From an uncultured Draconibacterium sp. (GTDB taxonomy: Bacteria > Bacteroidota > Bacteroidia > Bacteroidales > Prolixibacteraceae): 64,000 nucleotides of DNA. Position 1 is the stretch's first letter, and every line of letters starts with the position of its first letter. The DNA is taken from the NCBI RefSeq assembly GCF_963675585.1, contig NZ_OY776414.1, forward strand, positions 909,001 through 973,000. Reading direction: 5' to 3'. Positions 26,979 to 36,287 of the stretch are shown here, in pieces. The translations under genes were made by a program, and so were the position numbers. The notes below the pieces were generated by a model that made no database searches, had not been told where the DNA came from, and saw only the letters and a list, made by a program, of their open reading frames with translations.

Positions 26979-28478
26979 ATTCACATAGTAACGAAGGGTA
27001 CAATCCTGGCAGTTCCCGATAAGTTCGGCCAGTGTTTGTGCATTAAATTCAGCTCCTTCCGCGTTGGTATGTGTATGATCGCCCGGGAAAAATGCTTTTA
27101 CTTTTTTCGGTCCCATTAATTCGTATTTGACGGCAATGGCTTCATTCAAATCCAGAAATAAAGCACCTTTGGTTTCAGCTGCTTCTTTTGCCCAGCCACC
27201 GTAACTGTTCGCCACACGTTCTACTTTGTCATCAGGCCATTCATTTCTGGGAATCTGGCTCAAAACAATTACTTCCACTCCTTTTGCCTTTGCTTCGGCA
27301 ATGTATTTTTTCATGTACCAGCCATAGGTGTGAACCACTTCGGTGGTACTGTCGGGTCGTGTAATTTCCTGTGTTTCGTCGCCAATACCTTTAAGCGAAC
27401 CACGGAATTTGGCTTTGTCGATGTTGCCACCGTCGTTGTGGCCAAACTGGATGAGAAGAAAATCATTCGGACTGAGTTCGTCCAGTGCTTTTTGCCACAA
27501 ACCTTCGTATAAAAATGTACGGCTGCTTCTTCCGCCACGTGCCCTGTTAACAACAGTTATTCGGCTGGTATCCATAAATGCTGAAAGTTCGCGTCCCCAG
27601 CCTACGATGCTGTTATTGCCGTTTGCAACAGTTGAATCGCCAATTATCAAAACTTTTTTCTTCACCGGGAACTGAATCACGGGATTCTCAAGCAGGTATT
27701 CTTTCAAATTACACTCGTCTGCTTCCTGCAGTCCTTCAACAATCAACGACGCAGAAAGAATGGCTCCTTTAGCAGAAGTGTGCGTGTGGTCGCGTTTAAA
27801 AAAGTAGTTTCCGGTAACCGAATCTTCACCCATTACTTCCATGGCTGCAGCCATTTTTTCATTTAGATTAATAAACTGAACTTCTTCCAAAGTAGCCACT
27901 TCTTTTGCCCAGTATCCATACGTTGTGTCGTTTCGTGGCACTTTGCCGTTTTCCCAGTCGTTGCGCGGAATGGGCGACATTACAACAGGTGTAACTCCTT
28001 TGCTTTTGGCTTCAGCAATGTATTGCCTGATGTACCAACCATAAGTGTGCACTACTTCGTGAACGCCTGTAAGCATGTTGTCTATTTCTTCGGTGGCATC
28101 GCTAAATCCTTTAATTGTACCACGCGCTCTAAAGTCATCGTTAATAGGGCCATTGTCGTTGTGCCCGAACTGGATAAGCAAATAATCTCCGGGTTGAAGT
28201 TTTCTGAATACAGCATCCCACAAACCTTTACTTCGGTATGTTCTGCTACTTGTACCACCCAGCGCATGGTTTTCGATGTTAATTCCGGAGGTATCAAAAT
28301 ACTGAACAAGCGGATCGCCCCAGCCCCATAAACCTCCGGAACCGTCGCCTCTGCCATTTTTAACGGTTGAATCTCCAATAATAAAAATAGTTGGTTTCCG
28401 GGTAGGAGTTTCTTTTTCTGCCGGGGTGCAGGCAAACAGGAAAGCGAAAAATAGTAGTAAACTGAGAATGCGTATCAT
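26967..28478 (-). CDS. Tandem CE12 rhamnogalacturonan acetylesterase (two SGNH domains)
   Basis: 503 residues; lipoprotein signal with Cys17 (LFAC). It holds two complete SGNH domains of the CE12 type. Domain 1: GDST 35-38, FGHND 105-109, DHTH 230-233. Domain 2: GDST 280-283, FGHND 345-349, DHTH 467-470. The halves are clearly alike (shared HTYGWY and IAEAK segments), so this is an internal duplication of a gene that is usually about 250 residues. CE12 enzymes remove acetyl groups from galacturonate in rhamnogalacturonan-I. Both active sites look intact, so both halves could work, perhaps at O-2 and O-3 positions; that split is inference. Confidence 0.9.
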   Translation of the reverse strand: MIRILSLLLFFAFLFACTPAEKETPTRKPTIFIIGDSTVKNGRGDGSGGLWGWGDPLVQYFDTSGINIENHALGGTSSRTYRSKGLWDAVFRKLQPGDYLLIQFGHNDNGPINDDFRARGTIKGFSDATEEIDNMLTGVHEVVHTYGWYIRQYIAEAKSKGVTPVVMSPIPRNDWENGKVPRNDTTYGYWAKEVATLEEVQFINLNEKMAAAMEVMGEDSVTGNYFFKRDHTHTSAKGAILSASLIVEGLQEADECNLKEYLLENPVIQFPVKKKVLIIGDSTVANGNNSIVGWGRELSAFMDTSRITVVNRARGGRSSRTFLYEGLWQKALDELSPNDFLLIQFGHNDGGNIDKAKFRGSLKGIGDETQEITRPDSTTEVVHTYGWYMKKYIAEAKAKGVEVIVLSQIPRNEWPDDKVERVANSYGGWAKEAAETKGALFLDLNEAIAVKYELMGPKKVKAFFPGDHTHTNAEGAEFNAQTLAELIGNCQDCTLRYYVNLTN

Positions 28479-28490
28479 AATTCAAAAATT

Positions 28491-29576
28491 TTAGTCGATT
28501 TTAAATACAAAGGGCGACGATGATTCAAATTTTCCTCCCTGTGTTGTCACAAATAAATGAGTAGGTTTTCCGTTTTGTACAAGTATTTGTGGCCGTTCAA
28601 AACGCCCGTACTTACTCAAGTGTGTTGGTTTTGGTGCCTGATCGATGTAATGCGAAACGCCAAAATAGCTGATCTTTGGTTCCGACCAGTGAATGCCGTC
28701 GTCGGATTCCAGAATAATTCCAACCTCGTGATCGAAACGCCCCATGTCTCGGGCAAGCATGTAGAATTTACCATTCTCCATAAAAACGTTTCCATCTTCC
28801 AGTTGGCGGTTATTTCCAAAGGACGAGTAATCGATTATCGGGTTTTCGGAATAACGCAGGTAAGGGCCTTCCGGATTTTCGGCAATTGCCAGACCGTATT
28901 TTCGGTTTCCCCTTATTTTCGGATTTACCGGATTCATGTATTCTTCGTCGTTCCAGGCTTTGTAGTACAGCCAATACTGTCCGTTCGGATGTTTTATAAA
29001 CGAAGGATTTGAGGTACAATGATCATCCCAGGCTCCTTTTTCTCCCACTTCCAATAAAGGCTGATCCGGTCGTTCCCAGGGGCCATTCAATGATTCGGAA
29101 GTAGCAACAGCAATTCGTTTGGTATTTGTTTTTCGGTTTGAATTGCCAATGTAAAACAGAAAATATTTTCCGTCGATGTACTGAATATGCGGATTGTGGC
29201 AGGTGGTACCGTCGAAATAGCCTTCGCCCCGGGGAGCAAGAATGGTTTCAATATTGTAATACGGACCATCCGGCTGGTCGGCAACGGCATGTGCAATTTC
29301 AGAGGAATTGATCCAGCCACCCATTCCTTTTGAGGAACTCCAGCGCGAGAAAAAAACATGTACTTTTCCATCGGGTGCAACAATCGGACTGCAACCCCAA
29401 ACGTAATATCCATCCAACTCGAGAATTCGTCCCAGCGGTTTTAAACGTTTCGAAAAATCAGAAATGTCGTTTACAGTGTATTTCTCATTCTGAAAAGAAG
29501 CCCAGCTCTTCCAGCCGGAAATAAGTAGTGCACCTCCGGCAATCGTCGATTTTTGTATGAAATTCCGTCTTTTCAT
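28491..29576 (-). CDS. Five-bladed beta-propeller glycosidase-like protein (GH43/GH32-clan type)
   Basis: 361 residues. The N-terminus has a twin-arginine-like signal (RRNFIQK, then a hydrophobic stretch to about residue 25). The body shows propeller-blade repeats with the pattern of GH43-like enzymes: WGCSPIVAPDGKVHVFFSRW near 60, HNPHIQYIDGKYFLFYIG, SNPSFIKHPNGQYWLYY and FERPQIL. Acidic residues in the first and later blades could be catalytic, but I cannot assign the subfamily. It probably releases a side-chain sugar such as arabinose or galactose from rhamnogalacturonan. It lies 12 bases upstream of the tandem CE12 gene. Confidence 0.7.
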   Translation of the reverse strand: MKRRNFIQKSTIAGGALLISGWKSWASFQNEKYTVNDISDFSKRLKPLGRILELDGYYVWGCSPIVAPDGKVHVFFSRWSSSKGMGGWINSSEIAHAVADQPDGPYYNIETILAPRGEGYFDGTTCHNPHIQYIDGKYFLFYIGNSNRKTNTKRIAVATSESLNGPWERPDQPLLEVGEKGAWDDHCTSNPSFIKHPNGQYWLYYKAWNDEEYMNPVNPKIRGNRKYGLAIAENPEGPYLRYSENPIIDYSSFGNNRQLEDGNVFMENGKFYMLARDMGRFDHEVGIILESDDGIHWSEPKISYFGVSHYIDQAPKPTHLSKYGRFERPQILVQNGKPTHLFVTTQGGKFESSSPFVFKID

Positions 29577-29577
29577 C

Positions 29578-32500
29578 CTAATTCACTTCTCTTTTTAAAG
29601 TTGCCGCCATAAGGCCGATGACCACATCGTTGGTGTATGTTTCCAGCGTTAAAGTTTTCAGTTCCTTTTCCGGATTTAAAACAAGGTCGAGTAGGGAAGC
29701 AGCGCCTCCTTCAATTTTAATGGTTTTGTTTTTTGCCAGTACATTGTAACTGTCGAGGTGCCATTCGCCGGTTTTTAAATACAAACGCGGTGGTTGCGGT
29801 TCAGGCAATTGAAAGGCAAATCCATCTTCGTAATAATCCTGTTCGATGGGCCACCAGTTGTCAGGGCTTTTTAATTGCAGGTCATCAAAAGTACCATCTG
29901 TATATTCAACCCGCACCAATCCGTTGGTCATGTTTATTTGCATGTGATGCATCGAGCCGGCCATTAAAAGATACAGGTGCGAGGCTTTTCCTTCCAACGG
30001 AAGTTCTACTTTCTCCGGATGATTATCCCACTGCGAAGTAAAAACAATGTTTGTTTCGTTGTTTGCAGGTATTTTTAAGGGAATACCTTGAGGTGCGATA
30101 ATCTGCCCGTTTTGGGCTGCAAGTATTCTTATACCCGAGTCATCTATTTCTTCGTGCTCGCGGTACGAACACCAATCGCCAATTCCCTGTGTTGGTATGC
30201 TTAGCGTTGGATAAGGCGAACGGGGACTAAAATATTGTTTGTCGAAAATGTGGTTAATACTGCTGTTAAAATGTTCCGAAAGGTCAATTTCTTTAAAAGT
30301 ATCTTCCGCTTTTGTTTGAACGTTCCAGTTTATAAGCTTTTCTGAAAATTGCTTTTCGGCTGTTGTTATATGAATGATGTTACTTCCAGGAACCAGATTA
30401 TTAGCTAAAACAGAGATATTTTCAGAAGTGCTTTTTGCTGGAATACTGAAGTTCTGAGAAAAATTTCCCAAGGCTACTTTTCCTTTAAAATCAGCGGCCG
30501 AGTTATTCTGAATTTTAAATAAGACTTCATTTTTAGGTTGGTTTTTTGAGGCCAGAATACTAATTGGATTTCGTAGCTCAAACGAAAAAGGCTGCCACCA
30601 AACGGCTTCTCCTTGTTTTAACTGAACAAAAAAAGTTCGCCAGCCGGTTTCACCCTGCAAAACTGCTTGTAACTGATCGGTAGTTTGCTCGATCGATTTT
30701 AGTATTTTCTGCGGATCGTAAATGTCGATTATTTCTGATTTGTCAAAACCAATTGAAAGTACTTCACCCGAGGCATAATATTCCTGAATTTGTGCTGCTT
30801 GTAATGTATTCTCATTCCATTCAATTTCAATTTTGAATGTAGTTCCGGGCAATGAAATCAATTGTAGCTCGGGTGTTCCTATGGCGTTTTTATTCCATGT
30901 CCAGTCGCAATCTTTATCGTTAATTTTTACCGATTTAATCTGGTTGCTTTTTGCTTTCAGAGCCAGTTCGAGTGTTATTTCTTTTCCAAATTTTGTTTCA
31001 ATCAGGTAGTGGTCAGTATTTCCTTTTTGTTCAAACTGAAGGTTTATATCAGGTGTTTCCAATCCTGCAAATTCCCATTCTGACGGCCAACCCGGTTTAA
31101 CAATTATTTTGTTGTTGAGCAGACTGGGAGATACTCCGAATAAACCTTCCACAAAAGCCCTTGATGCAGTTCCAACCGGATCGGAAAAATCGCGGTACAA
31201 TTCATCGCGAAATGCATCGTAAAACGATAATTGACCAAAGTTTCCCGGACTACTTCCCATAAACATATAATCGAGGAAAACGCTTTTGGTGAGTTTGAAT
31301 GCTTCATCTTTTCGTCCACTTTGCCAGTAGGCCAGCGCAGTGTGAAGCACCTCTGCAAAAGCTACGTTATTGATCGACCAGGTATAAGGCATCCAGTTGG
31401 TGGTTGACAAGGTATAATATTCGCCACTTGCAAGTCCGTTTGCTTCCACCGGAATTTTTGGAATGCTGTGATCTACATATTGTGTAGCCTGATAGGCCTG
31501 AAACCGATCAGCCAATCCTTCGTCAATACTGTGGTAAACTGTCCATAGCGCGGCAGATGGGTGTACCAGCTGATTTCCAAGTAAATCTTTGTATTCCGCA
31601 AACCATCCTTTTTCGGGCAACCAAAGCTGCTTGTTTACGGCGGTTTTAATTTTTTCAGCTTCTGTCAGATAGGGTGCAGGGTCTTTGCCAATGAGTGTAG
31701 CCAGTTCGGCAGCTGTTTTATTCGCCCTGTAATTGTAGGCCGAAGAGTGAGTTACTCCGCCGCCTGAGTATTGGAGGGCATCGCTTGCCCAAATGCAACA
31801 GTAGGCATCGTACAAACCATCGTTATTGGCATCGAAATTTCGTTTTTCCCAGGCCAGGTGACGTTCCAAAACAGGCCAGCTTTCTTCCAAAAATTCGAGG
31901 TCACCGGTCCAGTTAAAATGCGACAAAAGCTGTGAAATAAACACGAGGTTCATATCGTAATGATTGGGTTTGTTTTTTTTTCCGGGATTGCGACTGATGT
32001 AGCCGTTGGTAAACAAAGCAGTGCCCACTTCTTCTTTTTGTCGCGCAAGATTTGTTTTTTGATCGGGAACGGAAGGACCCGAAGCGGGTTCGGTGTACTG
32101 GGCATCAAAATAACCACGAAAATGAGTTTTTGCGCGCTCGTGCCATCCCAGCCAGTCGGCAGCATAAGCACCGCGCCAGCCATTTAAGGGCATGCGCCAG
32201 GCAATGGCTCCGTGCATAAACGACTTACCATCCCAAACTGCATCAGCTGCTGTGGAAAGACTGGCTCCAACTGCATTAATGTATTTGTCGGGAGTACTAA
32301 TTTTAAAACGATTTGCCAATTCTTTTCTTGCAACATCTGCTTGTTTAAACAGTTCGGGTAGTTCATCGTAATTTATAGTTTGTTTGGTATCAGGATTGAC
32401 CAACAAAATATAGTTTTCGTTACCCGAACGAAGCTTTTGCCGTGCAGCAATTACAGGGGAATTCTCTTGTTCAGAAGATAACAATTGTAATGGGTTTTTT

Positions 32501-33210
32501 TGATGGGAAGCGTCCACAAGCTTTAGCTGAGTCTCTGCCGGAAAGAAACCAAAAATTCGTTTGCGTGTTGTTAATTGCGTCGATTCTATTTCTTCTTTTG
32601 AAGGTTTGTAATTGTTCTCATACACTTCATTGTCGCTTAAACTTCTTCCTGAACCATAATATAATCGAAAGGAATTGTTTTCGATAAAATATTCATTGTC
32701 GGTACAATTTTCAGCTTTCAGATAAAAGCTCGATTCCGGATCGGCTCCCAAATCTCCATCCCTCGAAAGACGTTTGTCTGATGCTCCTCCAAATGCCCAA
32801 AATAACTCGACATTTTCAGGAACATTTTTGCTGTCTATTTTTAGAATCATTCCGTCGGCATCGGGCAGAGCAAGCAGTTGCAGACTGATTTCCCCATTGT
32901 TTAAAAGCGGGTCTTCTATCCGGTAAGTCATGGTTCCGGCTTCGTAACGTGCTGTTATTTTTTCAGCATCAATTAACCAGCGTGACGAATCGGCTTGAAT
33001 TAAACCCAGTCGCAGCGTACCTCCAATGCGGGGCATGTACAAGGCAAATTCGGGCAGGTCGCCGGCTTCCACCCGAAAGGCCGTATGAGAACCGTACAAA
33101 GCACGGTTAAAACGTTTGGTTCCATTTGTAATTACAAAACCATTTCCATCGGGTTGATATCGTATTTCTCGGGTTTGTTCGTGCCATATTTTTTGTGTCG
33201 GTTCATTCAC
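29578..33210 (-). CDS. DUF4450-type large glycosidase-like protein, signal lost by frameshift
   Basis: 1210 residues from a GTG at 33210. The N-terminal part (GTKRFNRALYG, DLPEFALYMPRIGG) matches the DUF4450 group as I remember it. The middle (about 340-700) looks like an (alpha/alpha)6 toroid of glycosidases (WRMPLNGWRGAYAADWLGWHERA, RDELYRDFSDPVGTASRAFVEG). Beta domains follow to the end. No export signal is present at this start, yet an intact lipoprotein signal lies upstream in another frame (see 33211-33310). The activity is uncharacterised to my knowledge; position in the locus suggests a rhamnogalacturonan side-chain or backbone glycosidase. Confidence 0.72.
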   Translation of the reverse strand: MNEPTQKIWHEQTREIRYQPDGNGFVITNGTKRFNRALYGSHTAFRVEAGDLPEFALYMPRIGGTLRLGLIQADSSRWLIDAEKITARYEAGTMTYRIEDPLLNNGEISLQLLALPDADGMILKIDSKNVPENVELFWAFGGASDKRLSRDGDLGADPESSFYLKAENCTDNEYFIENNSFRLYYGSGRSLSDNEVYENNYKPSKEEIESTQLTTRKRIFGFFPAETQLKLVDASHQKNPLQLLSSEQENSPVIAARQKLRSGNENYILLVNPDTKQTINYDELPELFKQADVARKELANRFKISTPDKYINAVGASLSTAADAVWDGKSFMHGAIAWRMPLNGWRGAYAADWLGWHERAKTHFRGYFDAQYTEPASGPSVPDQKTNLARQKEEVGTALFTNGYISRNPGKKNKPNHYDMNLVFISQLLSHFNWTGDLEFLEESWPVLERHLAWEKRNFDANNDGLYDAYCCIWASDALQYSGGGVTHSSAYNYRANKTAAELATLIGKDPAPYLTEAEKIKTAVNKQLWLPEKGWFAEYKDLLGNQLVHPSAALWTVYHSIDEGLADRFQAYQATQYVDHSIPKIPVEANGLASGEYYTLSTTNWMPYTWSINNVAFAEVLHTALAYWQSGRKDEAFKLTKSVFLDYMFMGSSPGNFGQLSFYDAFRDELYRDFSDPVGTASRAFVEGLFGVSPSLLNNKIIVKPGWPSEWEFAGLETPDINLQFEQKGNTDHYLIETKFGKEITLELALKAKSNQIKSVKINDKDCDWTWNKNAIGTPELQLISLPGTTFKIEIEWNENTLQAAQIQEYYASGEVLSIGFDKSEIIDIYDPQKILKSIEQTTDQLQAVLQGETGWRTFFVQLKQGEAVWWQPFSFELRNPISILASKNQPKNEVLFKIQNNSAADFKGKVALGNFSQNFSIPAKSTSENISVLANNLVPGSNIIHITTAEKQFSEKLINWNVQTKAEDTFKEIDLSEHFNSSINHIFDKQYFSPRSPYPTLSIPTQGIGDWCSYREHEEIDDSGIRILAAQNGQIIAPQGIPLKIPANNETNIVFTSQWDNHPEKVELPLEGKASHLYLLMAGSMHHMQINMTNGLVRVEYTDGTFDDLQLKSPDNWWPIEQDYYEDGFAFQLPEPQPPRLYLKTGEWHLDSYNVLAKNKTIKIEGGAASLLDLVLNPEKELKTLTLETYTNDVVIGLMAATLKREVN

Positions 33211-33310
33211 TTTTTTATGATTGCAAGCCGAAAAAAAACAGAACGAATGCGACCATTAATGCGCCGAAAACAAGCGGTTTAAAAATACGGTATGTGCGCG
33301 ATTTTGTCAT
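33211..33310 (-). other. Frameshifted lipoprotein signal of the DUF4450-type gene
   Basis: From ATG at 33308-33310 the minus strand reads MTKSRTYRIFKPLVF, then a hydrophobic run, and stops at TAA because of eight A residues on the plus strand (33231-33238; eight T in the message strand). With seven, the frame continues through a lipobox FSAC and NHKKVNEP directly into the long gene. The full product would then be about 1243 residues. This is a one-base indel in a homopolymer: a sequencing error, a real mutation, or slippage control. Confidence 0.85.
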
Positions 33311-33320
33311 TTAAAATTTA

Positions 33321-36230
33321 TTATTGCAATAAGCCAAAGTAGAAATAAAGGGTGCGTTTAACAGGTTTTTCCATCTTGTTTAAATTACCGGCAGGACCCA
33401 GATTCCAGGTGTCGTTGCTAATTCCCATGGCCAGTTTTGTTCCCACAGGAGGAATGCCGTCGAGGAACGAAATATTTCCAGAGGGCAGAGCCGGATAATT
33501 CTTTGGCCCCGAAATGCCATAAAAGTCGAATAAACGAACAAACAAATCTTCTTCGTTTGCTACCACTGTAAACTTACCATCTACGGTATTAAATTCCATC
33601 CACGAAACATCGGCAAAATAACCTTTAAATTGCAGGTATTCCCAGGAATTATCTCCTGGTAATATATTGTTGTAAAGTCGTTCAAACACATCTAAACGTC
33701 CGCCTTGCAAGCGGTTTTTCCAAACATGTGAAGGGCCTTCTCCCAACCATTTGGCACCAATTACATCCGATTCGGGAAAATCAAAACTGATGCCGGTAAA
33801 ATACTGTTCGCCTTCCACCAGGTATTCGTAATCCATTTGCAGCCATCCACTGTTGTACATGGTCCAGGTTACCTCTTTTAAATCGCCGGCATACTTTATA
33901 CTTACTACATAGGCATCTTCAATTTCGTGGTGCGAAACATTGATCAGTTCAGCATTTCCGGATACCAGAACAGGACCATTGGAGAAAGGCAGCGGCAAAC
34001 TAAAGTCGTTCTTCAGCGATTGAATGGTTCCGTTATTGGTGTTAAAAGTGACAGAAATACCAGAAGCTTTTAGAGTAAGCAAGCTATCGTTTTGGCTGAC
34101 TTCTACCTTTGCACTTAGCTTATTGTCGCCGTCTTGTTGTGCAATTGGGAGAATGTTATCCTCTTCAATGCCCTGCGCTTTTAATTTTTGCAATCTGGCT
34201 TTTTCGTTTTCGGTTAAGGTTTTTTCAACCAGTTTCATAACCTGGTTGGTGTTGCCAACCGTTTTCCAGCTCCAGCAATAAATTTCTTTATTAAATGGGT
34301 CGAAAGCCCGTAAATAAAGTGCATCGTAGCGGTTAAAACCATCGGGTAAATCAAGTTTCAATTCTCCCTTTTGTACAGGCGCAATATCAGGACTAACAAC
34401 AGTTCCCGACTGCAATACCTGATGACTGGCACCGCGTTGATAAGGAGTACTAAAATTCACAAGTTTCCATTCAAAACGAATGTTTTTTAAATTGGTAAAA
34501 TGATATCGGTTTTCAACCGGAATAACACCATTAAAATTATCAGGGAGTTTGTCCATGCTTATTTTAACAGGACTGTAAATCTCGCGCATGGCGTAAAAAC
34601 TGCCTTCTTTTTCTCTGTGAGGCCCAACAATTCCATCGGGGGCGTTTACACGGTTGGCATCAATCACACCACCCAGATTGGTTCTTACCAAACCTTCGTC
34701 GGCCAGCACCCATGAAAATCCACCGGCAGATCGTTCCGAGTTCCAGAACAACTCCCAAAAATCAGCTAGTCCGGCAGCACCGCCACCGTCATCCTGTGCA
34801 TGTAAAAACTCGGTTGGCATGTAAATTAAACCTTCGTCTATTATTTTTTTCGAGCTGAAATAGTTTTCGTAGTGGTTGCAATCAATGCCGTTGTAATCGT
34901 TGCCCGGTTTGTGGTGGGCGTGTATTACCGGGCGTTTTGACGGATCGTAAATCAGGTAATCGTCATCGAGCTCTTTGTTGGTGCCTCCTTCGTTTCCGTT
35001 GCTCCAGAAAATGATTGAGGGATGATTTACATCGCGAATCACCATTTCTTTTACCAGTTTGCTGCCCGACTCGGTATCGTACGCATTTTGCCAGCCGGCC
35101 AGTTCATCCAAAACATACAATCCAAGCGAATCGCAATAATTCAAAAATGATTTATCGGGAGGGTAGTGCGAACAACGCACCGCATTCATGTTCATTTCTT
35201 TTATAAGAAGCACATCGTCGAGGTCGATCTGAGCATTTACGCAACGTCCGGTTTCGGGCCAGAAAACATGCCGGTTTACACCTTTCATTTTAACTTTTGT
35301 ACCGTTTACATAAATGCCGTCGCCTTCTCTGATTTCTATGGTACGGAAACCAAATTTTTCTGTTAATTGATAAACTGCGTCTGATTTTTCTTTTAAACTA
35401 ACTTTTACCGAGTACAGACTAGGCGTTTCAGCAGTCCAGGTGCGTGGCGCTTCTATCAAACACGACAAATTAACCAGTGAATCTCCCGCTGAAAGTTTTG
35501 TTTCAACTGTTTTAACCACCGTACCCGATGCATCAATAATTTCAGCAACAACAGTCTGGTTTTTTTGAGCATTTACCGGAAATACATCCATCGAAAACGA
35601 GCCGTTTGCCAGGGCATTTACAGCCACTCTGTCGATAAAAGACTGAGGAACAGCTTCAAGGTAAACCGGACGGAAAATGCCTCCGAAAATCCAGTAGTCA
35701 GCGTAACGTTCAGCGCGGTTAACCGATTGGTTTGCAGAGCGTTTATGAACAGTAACCTCAAGCTCATTTTCTTCTCCTTTTTTTAGTTTATCGGTAATGT
35801 TGTATCGAAAGCGGTAAAATGAACCTTGGTGGATTGGGCCTGCCAACTCTCCGTTTATTTTAACTTCGGTGTCGGTCATCGATCCTTCAAAAACTATAAA
35901 TACTTCTTTTTCTTTCCAGTTTCCAGGAACAGAAAACTGGTGTTTGTAAATTCCGGTTTCATCGGCAAACTTAAATTTTTTACCGTAAGTACGGTAATCG
36001 CGGCCGTAATCGTATTCGCCAAATCCTTGTTGTTCCCAGTGCGACGGAACTTCAATGTTTGTCCAAACGCCACTTTTACGACCCGAAGTACAGAAAAAAT
36101 CCCAGGTAACTGTATTCTCATTGTCGGTACCTGACAAGTATTTTACTTCTTTTTTTTCGGGTGTTGCCCATGTTGTCAGCCCAAAAAGAAGGACCAGCAA
36201 AATTGCAGTTGAATTTTTTATGTACTTCAT
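33321..36230 (-). CDS. GH2 beta-galactosidase-like enzyme
   Basis: 969 residues; signal peptide ends near WATP (residue 23). Order: jelly-roll sugar-binding domain (about 35-195), immunoglobulin-like domain (200-300), TIM barrel (300-575), then C-terminal beta domains including a beta-galactosidase small-chain-like part. The acid/base is Glu414 in SNGNEGG and the nucleophile is probably Glu474 in MPTEFLHA. Members act on beta-galactosides, and some on beta-glucuronides or beta-mannosides; galactan side chains of rhamnogalacturonan-I make galactose most likely. It lies 11 bases upstream of the frameshifted signal of the DUF4450-type gene. Confidence 0.87.
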   Translation of the reverse strand: MKYIKNSTAILLVLLFGLTTWATPEKKEVKYLSGTDNENTVTWDFFCTSGRKSGVWTNIEVPSHWEQQGFGEYDYGRDYRTYGKKFKFADETGIYKHQFSVPGNWKEKEVFIVFEGSMTDTEVKINGELAGPIHQGSFYRFRYNITDKLKKGEENELEVTVHKRSANQSVNRAERYADYWIFGGIFRPVYLEAVPQSFIDRVAVNALANGSFSMDVFPVNAQKNQTVVAEIIDASGTVVKTVETKLSAGDSLVNLSCLIEAPRTWTAETPSLYSVKVSLKEKSDAVYQLTEKFGFRTIEIREGDGIYVNGTKVKMKGVNRHVFWPETGRCVNAQIDLDDVLLIKEMNMNAVRCSHYPPDKSFLNYCDSLGLYVLDELAGWQNAYDTESGSKLVKEMVIRDVNHPSIIFWSNGNEGGTNKELDDDYLIYDPSKRPVIHAHHKPGNDYNGIDCNHYENYFSSKKIIDEGLIYMPTEFLHAQDDGGGAAGLADFWELFWNSERSAGGFSWVLADEGLVRTNLGGVIDANRVNAPDGIVGPHREKEGSFYAMREIYSPVKISMDKLPDNFNGVIPVENRYHFTNLKNIRFEWKLVNFSTPYQRGASHQVLQSGTVVSPDIAPVQKGELKLDLPDGFNRYDALYLRAFDPFNKEIYCWSWKTVGNTNQVMKLVEKTLTENEKARLQKLKAQGIEEDNILPIAQQDGDNKLSAKVEVSQNDSLLTLKASGISVTFNTNNGTIQSLKNDFSLPLPFSNGPVLVSGNAELINVSHHEIEDAYVVSIKYAGDLKEVTWTMYNSGWLQMDYEYLVEGEQYFTGISFDFPESDVIGAKWLGEGPSHVWKNRLQGGRLDVFERLYNNILPGDNSWEYLQFKGYFADVSWMEFNTVDGKFTVVANEEDLFVRLFDFYGISGPKNYPALPSGNISFLDGIPPVGTKLAMGISNDTWNLGPAGNLNKMEKPVKRTLYFYFGLLQ

Positions 36231-36287
36231 GTGATGATTGTATTAGCTTAAATGACTGTTCGTGTTAGCGTTCTTTTTCGCTGATAT

